Assembly: GCF_000234665.1 (NCBI RefSeq)
Contig: NC_018335.1
Coordinates: 62,001-126,000 of the forward strand
DNA: 64,000 nt
Source of the DNA: Leishmania mexicana MHOM/GT/2001/U1103
Taxonomy: Eukaryota; Euglenozoa; Kinetoplastea; Trypanosomatida; Trypanosomatidae
Direction: 5' to 3'
The notes under the pieces were generated by a model. It did not search any database. It was given only the letters and a program-made list of their open reading frames with translations, and was not told the DNA's origin. Numbering within the stretch: position 1 is the first letter of the stretch; each line of letters opens with the position of its first letter. The translations under genes and the position numbers were made by a program. Shown here piece after piece: positions 49,101-57,600 of this stretch.

Positions 49101-51113
49101 GATGCGCGTATCAGGCAGCGCGAGGGGTCCCAGGCTGGTCATCAAGGCGACCCGACGGCCTTGCGCGTTCACACGCGCCGTGGACACCGACACTTCGAGC
49201 GCATTGGTGTCTTTGGCGGCAAATGGCCCCGCTGCTGGTGCGCCACTAGCAGTGTCCGAGGGAGTTGGCTCTGATGCGCTGGGAAACGTCAGCGGGCGAG
49301 CTGGCCCGACTTGCTGTAAATCGCGCGACGAAACCCGGGCGAGCCGCAGGTAGTTCTTCGACGACACCGCCACGAGGTAGTCGTTCATAATGTCTATGAT
49401 CACTGGGATGCCTTCGGACTCGGTAAAAGTCATCTGTGCGATGGGGGCGAGCTGCATCGTCTCGAATATGATACGGTTGCCCTTGACGTAGATGAGGCCG
49501 TCGCGGTGTATGGCGAAGGCAGGGCTCGTCGTCATCACAAAGTTCACGAACGTGAATTCGGATGCGACCTCGTTGATGATGTATAGGTCGATCTGCGACC
49601 CGTTCCATATGGCGATGTTGGGGAACGCGATGGAGAGCCCACGCACGTTCCCCTTATTCTGTAGCAGGCACTGGCATCCCGTGACACTCTCGATCACCAC
49701 CATGTCCGACGAAATCTGCGTCACCGCCGCGACGCCGTCCCAGGAGCGCTTGCGGATGATCTCGTGCAATACCTGCAGCTCCGAGCCACCACGACACAAC
49801 GCCACATCGCCAAAAGCCGTGAAGACAACTCGGTCGACGCACTTGCCAACCTGGTGCACCGCTATCGCCTCCCACTGGCTTGCCACCCCGGCAGCCGCAG
49901 CGAACGGGGAGTTGATGGTCGTTGTTTCCCTCGCCTCTAAAGCATGGTGGACTGTCGACAGGGACGCAGCTCGGTGCTGAAAAACCGCCAGGACGCCCTC
50001 CACGGTACCGACCGTCAGGATGCCTTTGGCAGCGAAGGTCGCCAAGGACGACACGTGCAGGTCCGGCTGCGGGAGCATCAGCACATCCATCGACTCGTTC
50101 GAGAGGTCTAAGACGCGCACGCGATCATCGTCGCAGCCGAAGGCCACGACACCAGGCGACGCCCACACCATTGACATGGTAATCCGCCCGCCCGTCGCGG
50201 CAGACGTAGTAGCCGTGGTGGAGGGAGCCGATAGCTTACGCCGCAGCATCGAGCTACCCTTGATGCCTTCGCCTACACGATACACCTCAACCATGCAGGT
50301 TGTGGTAAGTGTAACGAGGGTGCGGCTTGTGGCGTCGTAAAGCACGGACACAATTGCCTCCTGCTGTCTTACGCACGGAAAAAGCTGTTGATCCTCGTTG
50401 ATGGCCGCTAGAGAGCTGCTGCCGTCGGCGAGAAGGAAGCTTATGTCGTCATCGCCGCCCTCTGCAGCAGCGGCAGCGGCAGCGCCATCGTACGCATTGA
50501 ACGCTGTCGGAGAGTGAGCGGCCTTGCCAGGGACGTGAAAGATGCCCACAACTGGCTCACACGCCTGGACGGACCAGAGGGGCTTCAGCTTAAAGCTGAC
50601 GCTCGTCTCGGTGGGGGTCTGCTCCAGCATCCACATCACCACGTGGCGCTGCTGTGATGCGGAGACGAGATACAGACCACGCGTCGACCACTCCGCGGCC
50701 AGCACTGCTCCGGCGCCGTGTTCGCGAACTGCGCCCTCCACGTCACTTTGCGTAGCCGCCCTCGCTGCAATGGACTGCACAGCGGTGAGTGCGGCTGCCG
50801 CGGTGTAGTCCTCACCCAAGGCAAGGCTGCTCACCGACGGCATCGACCACAAGCTCATCTCCCCGTTGCTCCACCCAATCAAGAGAAGCGCCTCGCTGGG
50901 GTGCCATGTCAATGCCATTGGCTGATGCGTGCATCCCGTCGAGCCGGCAGGCTCCGTCACCGGGGTCAGCACCTCACCTTCACTGTTCGTGATGAGCACT
51001 GAGGGCGGATTCACCCACGCGGTGGCGAGGAGCGGCTTGCGCTTGTGCGCTGCGATGAGGTGCTCCTTCAGCTGCCCCTCATGGTTGGGAGTGTTTACCA
51101 CGAAAAGAGACAT
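46146..51113 (-). CDS. IFT140: Intraflagellar transport protein IFT140 (1655 aa)
   Basis: This is a core subunit of IFT complex A, which carries retrograde cargo and membrane proteins along the flagellum. The N-terminal ~640 residues form WD40-type beta propellers (PMALTWHPSEALLLIGWSNG followed by EMSLW near residue 75). The C-terminal part from about 860 is the long alpha-solenoid of TPR-like repeats. Stretches match IFT140 strongly: LRDFEGLKSDKDVAVREALM then KFSYYATIGNMDEAYRCVKS; RLDVAAVCLATM; ALKLCETRGVTLTEEMAESM; CSLACKKYTQAGDRVKAMRM; and VEIYTMAANFLQSQNW. The protein is about 200 residues longer than the human one, partly through Ala/Ser- and Lys/Glu-rich insertions (for example near 700-770). 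The longest frame begins with GTG at 51119. The ATG at 51111-51113 (MSLFVVNTPNHEG) is the first ATG after a strong splice acceptor. Confidence 0.95.
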   Translation of the reverse strand: MSLFVVNTPNHEGQLKEHLIAAHKRKPLLATAWVNPPSVLITNSEGEVLTPVTEPAGSTGCTHQPMALTWHPSEALLLIGWSNGEMSLWSMPSVSSLALGEDYTAAAALTAVQSIAARAATQSDVEGAVREHGAGAVLAAEWSTRGLYLVSASQQRHVVMWMLEQTPTETSVSFKLKPLWSVQACEPVVGIFHVPGKAAHSPTAFNAYDGAAAAAAAEGGDDDISFLLADGSSSLAAINEDQQLFPCVRQQEAIVSVLYDATSRTLVTLTTTCMVEVYRVGEGIKGSSMLRRKLSAPSTTATTSAATGGRITMSMVWASPGVVAFGCDDDRVRVLDLSNESMDVLMLPQPDLHVSSLATFAAKGILTVGTVEGVLAVFQHRAASLSTVHHALEARETTTINSPFAAAAGVASQWEAIAVHQVGKCVDRVVFTAFGDVALCRGGSELQVLHEIIRKRSWDGVAAVTQISSDMVVIESVTGCQCLLQNKGNVRGLSIAFPNIAIWNGSQIDLYIINEVASEFTFVNFVMTTSPAFAIHRDGLIYVKGNRIIFETMQLAPIAQMTFTESEGIPVIIDIMNDYLVAVSSKNYLRLARVSSRDLQQVGPARPLTFPSASEPTPSDTASGAPAAGPFAAKDTNALEVSVSTARVNAQGRRVALMTSLGPLALPDTRIWVYDSDTDKMSSFDFGSRNEMPNSVYWNTPEPNTSTIGEFEYILLACETYQIHMDDKKAASEEVATPKAGTDGINDKNGSADRPAGQENFPEALQNMENYAEKKAELEDARRGSVGATNYVAQRAHNIVTLFATHDGLVVQNVASMRRYQICLVGLTIPDFLLASVKINGNPSNAEDYVIEQKRLRDFEGLKSDKDVAVREALMKFSYYATIGNMDEAYRCVKSIKNPAAWQGLARLCVTSGRLDVAAVCLATMEDCVAARALREAREEYPDDKGVQLATLALGLGMTEEAEELLRKSKRYDLLTDVYMACGKFEHAQRHSERFDRARIRPVAYKYAQFMESLQNMDAAIMWYYNAKCAGTDVPRIFFQTNRMHELRQLMVTQSQSPSPSAGASAPTAQPGRDERQSAFAATFPQNRELLLWWAQHSERRRNVQEALRFYHAGEDVYNIVRILCSLTPPKLDSAVQLVNKEMEKAKTRFQQQQAFAAAAPMHCGDDDQGEPDPVGAAYFVGQLYERQGNAQLALQYYQAAGAYRSGVRVAWKTEQYGTVVNLAIKSTDERLMLETAMALEKQQAYDKAVQLYRRIGAVQCALDACVRGGLYETLHEVSATFANGSTDPAVFLGMADHFQSEGDYQKAVEMLLFAKHFDEALKLCETRGVTLTEEMAESMTSDMGKLSMEERQAVLRRVAHIAKDQGSCSLACKKYTQAGDRVKAMRMLMRGGETEKVIFFANHSRNVEIYTMAANFLQSQNWSTDASIYKSIILFYTKAKAWTNLLVFYESCAQLHIDENRNYPEALRALEDCIAMTESGSAGKANIDSDKVEQLKRRVEVLKAFVKAQKTVDSMVVADRGSVAEKAKADSVIASCSDIIKRSRPSSPDHDLIQDALRIGDVFALMVRFYFDKLGESNNALKVMESMSKHGADPQLFIETDYMERVCQANGKSLANVLPGVMAAGAPGAVWEGARKESTDTRRSSVIDEVDRAV

Positions 51114-51270
51114 GAGCACGTGGCACTCGCACTGATCCGTATGTGTGTGAAGAGGCGACCAAAGATCAACGGAAGGTGAGGCGGTGATGCGCCGACAACG
51201 CTACTCGCAGTGTCCCAACCTAAGCGCAGACACCGGTGAATGTAATTGCCAATGCGTTGTGTCCGTGCGA

Positions 51271-51288
51271 CTGAGAAAAAGAAAAAGT
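51271..51288 (-). promoter_or_regulatory. Candidate spliced-leader acceptor for IFT140
   Basis: On the minus strand GACTTTTTCTTTTTCTCAG ends at an AG at 51271-51272. The leader is about 158 nt and contains no ATG before the IFT140 start at 51113. This is one of the clearest acceptors in the window. Confidence 0.6.
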
Positions 51289-51614
51289 CACACAAAGAAT
51301 ACACATAAAACGAAAGATGGGCGGCACACACGCACACATACACACGCACCACTGCACACGTGCAACTCGTTTGGTATTCGGCACAAGACAGGAGGTGGAC
51401 GAAGAGTAAGTGAACACAACGCGAGCAAGGAAACGGCAGTAGCAGAAAAGGGGGAGTGGCAGCAGCGGAGGCGTGGCGGTGTGTCGTTGCAGTGTTGCCG
51501 CGTTGTCGCCGGTTCACTCTGGCTCTTTCGCCACAAACAAAAGATGATGTGGTGATGTATCTAGTGCGCACAGTGGAGTGGGAGGTGTGAGGTGTCCGCC
51601 TGTCTGCTTCTACT

Positions 51615-51632
51615 GGGGGGGGGGGGGGGGGG
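51615..51632. repeat. G18 homopolymer
   Basis: Eighteen consecutive G on the plus strand (C18 in the transcribed sense) between the glycosylase gene and IFT140. It may be prone to length change and to assembly error. A shorter G12 run lies at 39641-39652. Confidence 0.85.
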
Positions 51633-52229
51633 CTCACGCATTCAACAATAAACGAGCGAGCCGGAGGTCGACAAGTGCGCAAGGAAACAAGCGCTAACGA
51701 AGAGAGAGGCGGAGGCGGAAGAGTTCCTGGCACAGAGATGGCATCCAAGGCAGATGAGATGGGCAAAGGTTGCGAGAAAGCGTTGTCCTCTCGGGATGCA
51801 GCATGCGGCGAATGCCGCGCTTGCTCAGCACAACGCGCATATGCAACGAACGAGAAGCAGAGGAGGAGTCGTTCCTGTTACTTTTTCTCGTGTATGTATG
51901 TCTGTGTGTGTGTGTGTGTGTGGGCAGTGCAGAGGCACAGAGATCAGCGACGGTGGAGAGCTTTGCGAGTCACGACAAAGAGCGTCGAGGAACACTACAG
52001 AGGTAGGAGCGGAAGCCAACACATCCGAAAGTGGAGTCTAGCAAGGAGACAGCGGGGAGCAGGCACGCACGACGAGAGCGACGGGAGGGCAATCCAGCGT
52101 ACAAGAGGCATGAATGGCATTTCAAATGCACAAAAGAAAATGCATACAACGTGGTTCAGCGATAGACAGGGATGCTTGAAGGGTGCGAGCGGCTTGCCCG
52201 TAACACTCCTTCTCCCTCTCCTCTTCTAG

Positions 52230-53156
52230 CTACATGCTCGCCACAGATGCGGGCGCGCTCAGCAGCGGAAGGGGAAGATGCGCGGCAACAGCGAGGCGAT
52301 AGTGCCTCGTCTTGTCCTCAAGCTTGAGGGGCAGCGCCCGTGAAGTCGACGGGCCTCGATAAATCCAGACAGCACTGCGAAAGCCGCACGCCTCACTTGG
52401 CACCCACTTCAGCTGCCCCCCTATTGGTGGAATACTGTACTTGCGCTTGCCCTGCCGCGTCTTGAGGACGGCCTCCACAGGAGTCTCACTGCTCGTGAGA
52501 AACGTTCCGTGAGCTGACAAATCGTCCAAGAGCATCGTGAGTGCCAGCGTGCCGGTTGTGATGATGCCTGCACAGTGAGGGGTGTGCGAGAGGACGTCCC
52601 TCACAACGTCCGTGCGCTCGAGCGCCTCGATGTTGTCGTCTGCCGAGGTGCCAAGGTGACGGCGCACTCGTCGGCACATATCGAAGAAACCCACAGGCTG
52701 AGAGTCAGCAAAGCGCAAGATACGAGCCTCATCCAGTGCCCGAGTGGCAGCGTGGCAACCTGATAGCTTCGACGGCGATGGAAATAGCGAGGAAGCGCCA
52801 TAAGTGGAGGTGTAAAAAGCATCGGCATCATCATAGAAGACATGGCCGAGCACCTTCCACATGTCGTTGTTGGCGTTTGGGTAGTAGAAGCGGATGCTCT
52901 TCCTAACGGGAGGGAACGTTCCGCAGAACAGCACGCGACTGTCAGCATGCACAACTGGACCAATAGGGTGATCTTCATCCATCACTGGCCTTGTCTTGGC
53001 AGATACGGCAGAGGGGGGCTTGGCTGCAGCGTCTGGGGTAGAGACACCAGCAGCGCCTTCGACGTGGCACATTGCCACAATGCTCTTCGCCGCGGCCAGA
53101 CGCTTCGCCGGTGCGCGGGAAGCCCCCTTGACCCTTTTCAGTGTCGAGTACGCCAT
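52230..53156 (-). CDS. Uracil-DNA glycosylase superfamily protein (308 aa)
   Basis: After a basic, Ala-rich N-terminus (~70 residues, possibly a targeting sequence), the protein shows the active-site layout of small UDG-fold enzymes. Motif 1 is VLFCGTFPP (75-83), followed by FYYPNANNDMWKVLG (90-104), which parallels the YY-x-x-P/x-x-N-x-x-W segment of hypoxanthine/uracil glycosylases, with Asn97 in the catalytic Asn position. A C-terminal IYRGPSTSRALPL (265-277) occupies the place of the DNA-intercalating PS-loop. Similar FCGTFPP...YYPN..NDMW...PSxSRA proteins are common in bacteria. The expected role is removal of a damaged base (uracil or deoxyinosine) from DNA; substrate and compartment are unknown. 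It differs from the standard UNG family. The frame reaches 53204 with a GTG; the first ATG is at 53154-53156. Confidence 0.8.
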   Translation of the reverse strand: MAYSTLKRVKGASRAPAKRLAAAKSIVAMCHVEGAAGVSTPDAAAKPPSAVSAKTRPVMDEDHPIGPVVHADSRVLFCGTFPPVRKSIRFYYPNANNDMWKVLGHVFYDDADAFYTSTYGASSLFPSPSKLSGCHAATRALDEARILRFADSQPVGFFDMCRRVRRHLGTSADDNIEALERTDVVRDVLSHTPHCAGIITTGTLALTMLLDDLSAHGTFLTSSETPVEAVLKTRQGKRKYSIPPIGGQLKWVPSEACGFRSAVWIYRGPSTSRALPLKLEDKTRHYRLAVAAHLPLPLLSAPASVASM

Positions 53157-54691
53157 AGCAAAACGCAGCAGACTACAGACGGAAACCGGCGTACGCGCGC
53201 GCACGATGTTTCAGAGATACGCTCAAGAGCGATCTACAGAGCTTAGCGTTGCCGAAGAGTAGTTTGGGCTACTGAGGTGATGCGTCTCCACGTGTGCGCG
53301 TGTAGCAGACGGGGAACGTTTCGGAGGGGCGGTCCGCCACCCATGCCCGCATTGTGTGATGGTGAAGGGTTAACAGAAGGAGAAGAGGTGACACAAAGCT
53401 GTTGGTGGGGCACAGGCATCATTCGCCGAGGAGGCGGTGCAAGATCTGCCGTACCTGGCTCACGGTGCTGCAATACAGCTACATAAACCCACGTACGGTA
53501 CTCAGCGAGGGACGGCGCACTTGAGATGCTGTTTAGTTTCACAATGTGCCCAATCACCGCCATGCAATACAAGTCCAAGTCCGCTCTACCCCCACCCGGC
53601 CTGCAACAAACATCATCGTGTGGGGCAAAGCAGCGCAAGGCACGCGCGTTGCAGCAATGCGCCGACCCAGTCATCACAGCACGGCCATCTGCCCTCAAGC
53701 ACCACCCACCCGTCACCCCGCCGGTCGCCGCACAGCCGCTCCCCCCCCCGCACCACCAGACAGCCAGGGCCGGGTGGGTTACTCTTGAGACGCGGTGACA
53801 CCTTGCCGAATCATGTGGATGGCACAAGCGTGCTCACGGTCGCCGGTCGCCCCGACGCAACGCACATCCAGGACCCGACCGACGGCATCAGCAGCGATAC
53901 GTCGCTCTGACCTCCAGCACGGCGCAGGCACCTGCGACCCTGTCACCACCAGAGGTGGTTCGGCACTTGGCAAGGGATAAGGGGGTCAGGCTGCTTGGCT
54001 TCGCCGCAGAGAGGGAGAAGGCGGGGGTGCTGGGCCCTGTGACGCCACGCACGGAGGCCTCCCCCTTTCCGTCATCAAAGGCCGCAACGTGACAAGCACG
54101 AGAGAAAAGGAGACTAAATAAGTCGCCGCTCGGCGGCGAAAAGGCAGGCGGTGCGCCGCGTCAGAGAATGCGAGAGAAGGCCGTCGAGGCCCGCTGCAAG
54201 CTGCACACAAGCTTCCAGCTCTGGAGCGCAGACGAAGGAGCAAGAAGAACGCGCGAGCGGAGCGATGCAGCTGTCCGTCCCTGGTAAACTGCACACAGGT
54301 AGACAGAGAGACACCCACGCCGTCCTCCGCGACGTGGATGTCGGTGGGAGTGAACTCCTTTATCCTTCCCGTGCGCACGAGAGGGAGAGGAACAAAGAGC
54401 ATGCGACAGCGCTGAAAGTGACCCACTCGTCAAATATCGGTGTACCCACCTCGCACAAAAGAAGAAAACGGGCCCTCATCGTCACGGCTGGCCAAACGCG
54501 CGCTCACATACATACATACACAGATATACACATGCGAGCCTACACATCTACGAACGTGGCGAGGATGGCGGAAGCACGCCATCACCGTGCCTTTGGATGA
54601 GGTCGGTGGCTTCGATACGCGGGTGACTCTTCGTTGTAACTCATACGACACCCTCATAGCTTTAACCCTGACACATCGCCTCGCAGCGTCA
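53157..54691 (-). other. Intergenic spacer: 3' UTR of the two-pass coiled-coil gene with a SIDER copy, and glycosylase leader
   Basis: About 1.5 kb. The SIDER-like copy C occupies 53584-54057. An A-rich stretch follows it at 54075-54120. The remaining sequence holds short frames only, and no gene is supported. Confidence 0.5.
53584..54057 (+). mobile_element. SIDER-like short retroposon, copy C
   Basis: About 474 bp, nearly identical over its full length to the copy at 60153-60625 in the same orientation, beginning CTCTACCCCCACCCGGCCTG. From about 53748 onward it is also almost identical to the copies at 5081 and 17208. Its first ~165 bp are only distantly related to theirs. It lies in the inferred 3' UTR of the two-pass coiled-coil gene, in antisense if the shared half is the 3' end. 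Differences from copy D that I can see are a few substitutions and one base in a C run. Confidence 0.75.
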
Positions 54692-57600
54692 TCATGTCAT
54701 GTCTACATCATCGTTCCACTGAAGCCTGTGGTAGCGACGCGTGGAGTCAGGATTGCGCATCATCGTCGACTTCTTAATGGCCAACGGTAAGGTGGGGCTG
54801 CCCTGTGCACTCACCGGAAGCGGCCGCATAGGATCGCGGTGCGCGTCCGGTTCTCTTCCCAGGTTGGAGAAGTCGGAGGTGTTGCTAGAGTCGCCGTCGG
54901 CGGCGCCATCGGCCAACTCCTGCAAGGAACGCATGTGTCGCGACTTCGAGCTCTCCGGCGCAGTTGCCGTTGCAGTCGCCACCGTGGTACTGGGGGACGG
55001 CGCTGGTGAGCTCACCATACCACGGGTCTTGTTGAGTTCATCTCTGCTGATTTTCAGCTGCTTCTCGAGGAAGGCGACCGTTTCTTCCTGCGCTGCAGCG
55101 CGTCGCTCGGCCTTGGCGAGTTTGTCCTTGATGGTTGAGGTGCTAGCAGGGTTTTCCTTCTTCGCGAGAGACAGCTTGAGCTGCGCCACGACTGCAGACT
55201 GCTTGTGCAGCGCCGCAGCCTGCTGCGCCGCCACAGACTCTACATCCTGCAGCTGACGACCCGTCAGCTCACGGTTCGCGACAGCGCTGAGCAAGTCCAC
55301 GTAGTACATCTCCAGCATGCCGTAGTAGCCATTGATGAAGGCAGCGTGCAGCTGCGACAACCGCCTGGCGTCTTCACGCGCGGTAGGGAGGGTGGATGCC
55401 GAGCTCCGACTCTCGGCACGACCTGCGCGGGAGAGAGAGAGGGCATGTGCGTCGCCCAACACGCTCTCTGAGAGCCAGGTGAACGCATCCGTCGCCGGCG
55501 TGCCCCCGCACATGTTCACTTGGTACAATCGCCCTCGCAGCTTGCGCGTCTCCTGCTCCAACAGCACAGCACAGCACGTGGAGTGCCACGCTAGAAGAGC
55601 CTCCAAGCTGTTCGTCATGCAAGTCTCAAACACATCCCAGTTCAGAGGAGCTTCGCCGTCCGCAAGAAACTGCCCGGGGTGCCTGGATCGGCTCCTCTTC
55701 GATCGCGACGACAGCGCTGGTGAGCGCAGCGTCGTCGCTGTCTCGTTTTCGGCTATGAGCGTGTCAAGACGCGCGATTTTGTCATCTGACAAGCGGCGGG
55801 CCCGCGGGTACTTCGTCAGAACGCAGACAGAAGCCAGCAAAACAAAAAGCATGCTCGACACGCGGAGATACGGGGTGAAGTACGCCTGACGCCCACCAGC
55901 GGCAGCAGTCTCGCCGCCCCTCGGTGCATGCACCGAGGCTCCGCTGAACGTCCACACGAGCTTTCCCGGCTCAACGCTGCTCTTGAGCAGCTGCGCAAGG
56001 GCGTCCGCGGAGCTCGCGTTGAGGGGCAGCCTGCGCAGCTCTTCTTCGACACCTTTGCGCACGTCAGCGCAGACGTGTAGATTGTGCTGCGTCACCTCCA
56101 AGCACGCCTCCGTCGCGCTGTCAGCCATCGCCGCGTGAAACACCTGACGCGCCTTCTGCGCCATTTCTTGATGGATTGCCTCGGCACCTTGGAGCTGTGC
56201 CGTGCAAACGGTGACTTGAGCGTCAAGATCGCGCACTTGCGCCTGATGGCGCCTCAGAAGCGCCTCGCTTTGCATCCGGCAAGCCTCGTCTCGTTGACGC
56301 AGCTGCGTCGCCGTGCGCCGTTGCTCCTCGATCGCGGCCTCCTCCTGTGCCTTAACGTGCTTCGCAGCCAGCAGCTGGGAGGCCTCGCTGACAGCCGCTT
56401 GAGTCGTAGCCGCACACTGCGCTGCGAGTCGCTCCTCCTCGAGCCGCCAATTGCTTGTAGAGATACGCTGCTGTGCTTCCCGTTCCTCCTCCCGTGCCCG
56501 CTGCGCCGCCGCAGTGCTGTTCTCACGTACCTTGACAAGCTCCGCGGTGCAATCCTCGCGCACGCGCTTTAGCGTCATCTCGCACTCCGCCTTAGCTTGC
56601 CGCCGTGAAGCATCGCACGCAAAAGCGCTTCGCAGAGCTTCCCGCTGACCTTCCTCCAGCACCCGCTGAAGTTCAGATTCAGCCGTAGCCGCGCTGCTGT
56701 TGAGAGCAGATAGCTCCCTAGAAAGGCGCTCCGTGCATGCAGCCTCAGCCTTCTGCGCTGCAGCGGTGCTCGTGCGGCGCGTCTCTTCGCCCAGCGCCGC
56801 CAGTTTTGCCGCACACCGCTCCTCCGCCGCGCGGCGCTCTGCCGTCTCGCACCTCAGCTGGGTGCTGCGCAGCTGAGCCGCGCAGGAGGCATCCAGCTGC
56901 GCGCGTTCGGCGCTAAAGGAGACTCGGGCCTGCTCAGCAGCATCCGCGCAGGTGGCCACGCGCTTCTCAGCGTCTGCCTTGGCGGCAGTCAGCGCCTCTT
57001 GAAGACGAGCAAGGGCGCTGGCTGCGCTATCGTTGAATACAGCCATATTCATCTTCAGCTGCTCGCCGCACGTCGCCTCCACCTGCTGCACTGCCGATTT
57101 GACCTTCTCCAACGACGCGGTCTCCAGCGCGATGCGTTGACCGGCGCACTCCTCTCTGAAAGAGGTCAGCTGTCTTGCATGCTCAGCGTCCAACGCGCTG
57201 CGTGTGTCGCGCACACGCTGCTCGCACTCTTGCGCGGCCGTCGCCAAGCTCGCGGCGCACCGCTGCCGCTCTTCCTCAGAGTTGCTGAAACCCGCAGCGA
57301 GGACAGCGGCAGCGCCAGTGGCCCCCTCCCGAGCAGCTGCGAGCGGCAGCTGGGACTCATGGCTCTCTCGTTCGCGCAGCACCGCGCACCTCTCCTGCTC
57401 GGCGAGATCAGCTGAGGAGCGTGAGAGGCTCGCATGGCAATTAGCGACCTCATCACTGCACTCGCGAAGCGGCGCGCTCACCTCCTTTGCTGCTTCCTCG
57501 TTCGTATTCACGCGCGACGGATTCGACTTGGTCGCGTAGCTAGTGCAGTTGTGAAGCTCGCGCTCCAACTTACGTCGAATCGATGCGCATTGCTGCTGGC

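Larger units (their letters stand above)
51114..52229 (-). other. Intergenic spacer: glycosylase 3' UTR and IFT140 leader
   Basis: About 1.1 kb. It contains the IFT140 acceptor at 51271, a G18 homopolymer at 51615-51632 and a GT repeat at 51903-51922 (CA in the mRNA sense). No supported gene is present. Confidence 0.5.
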
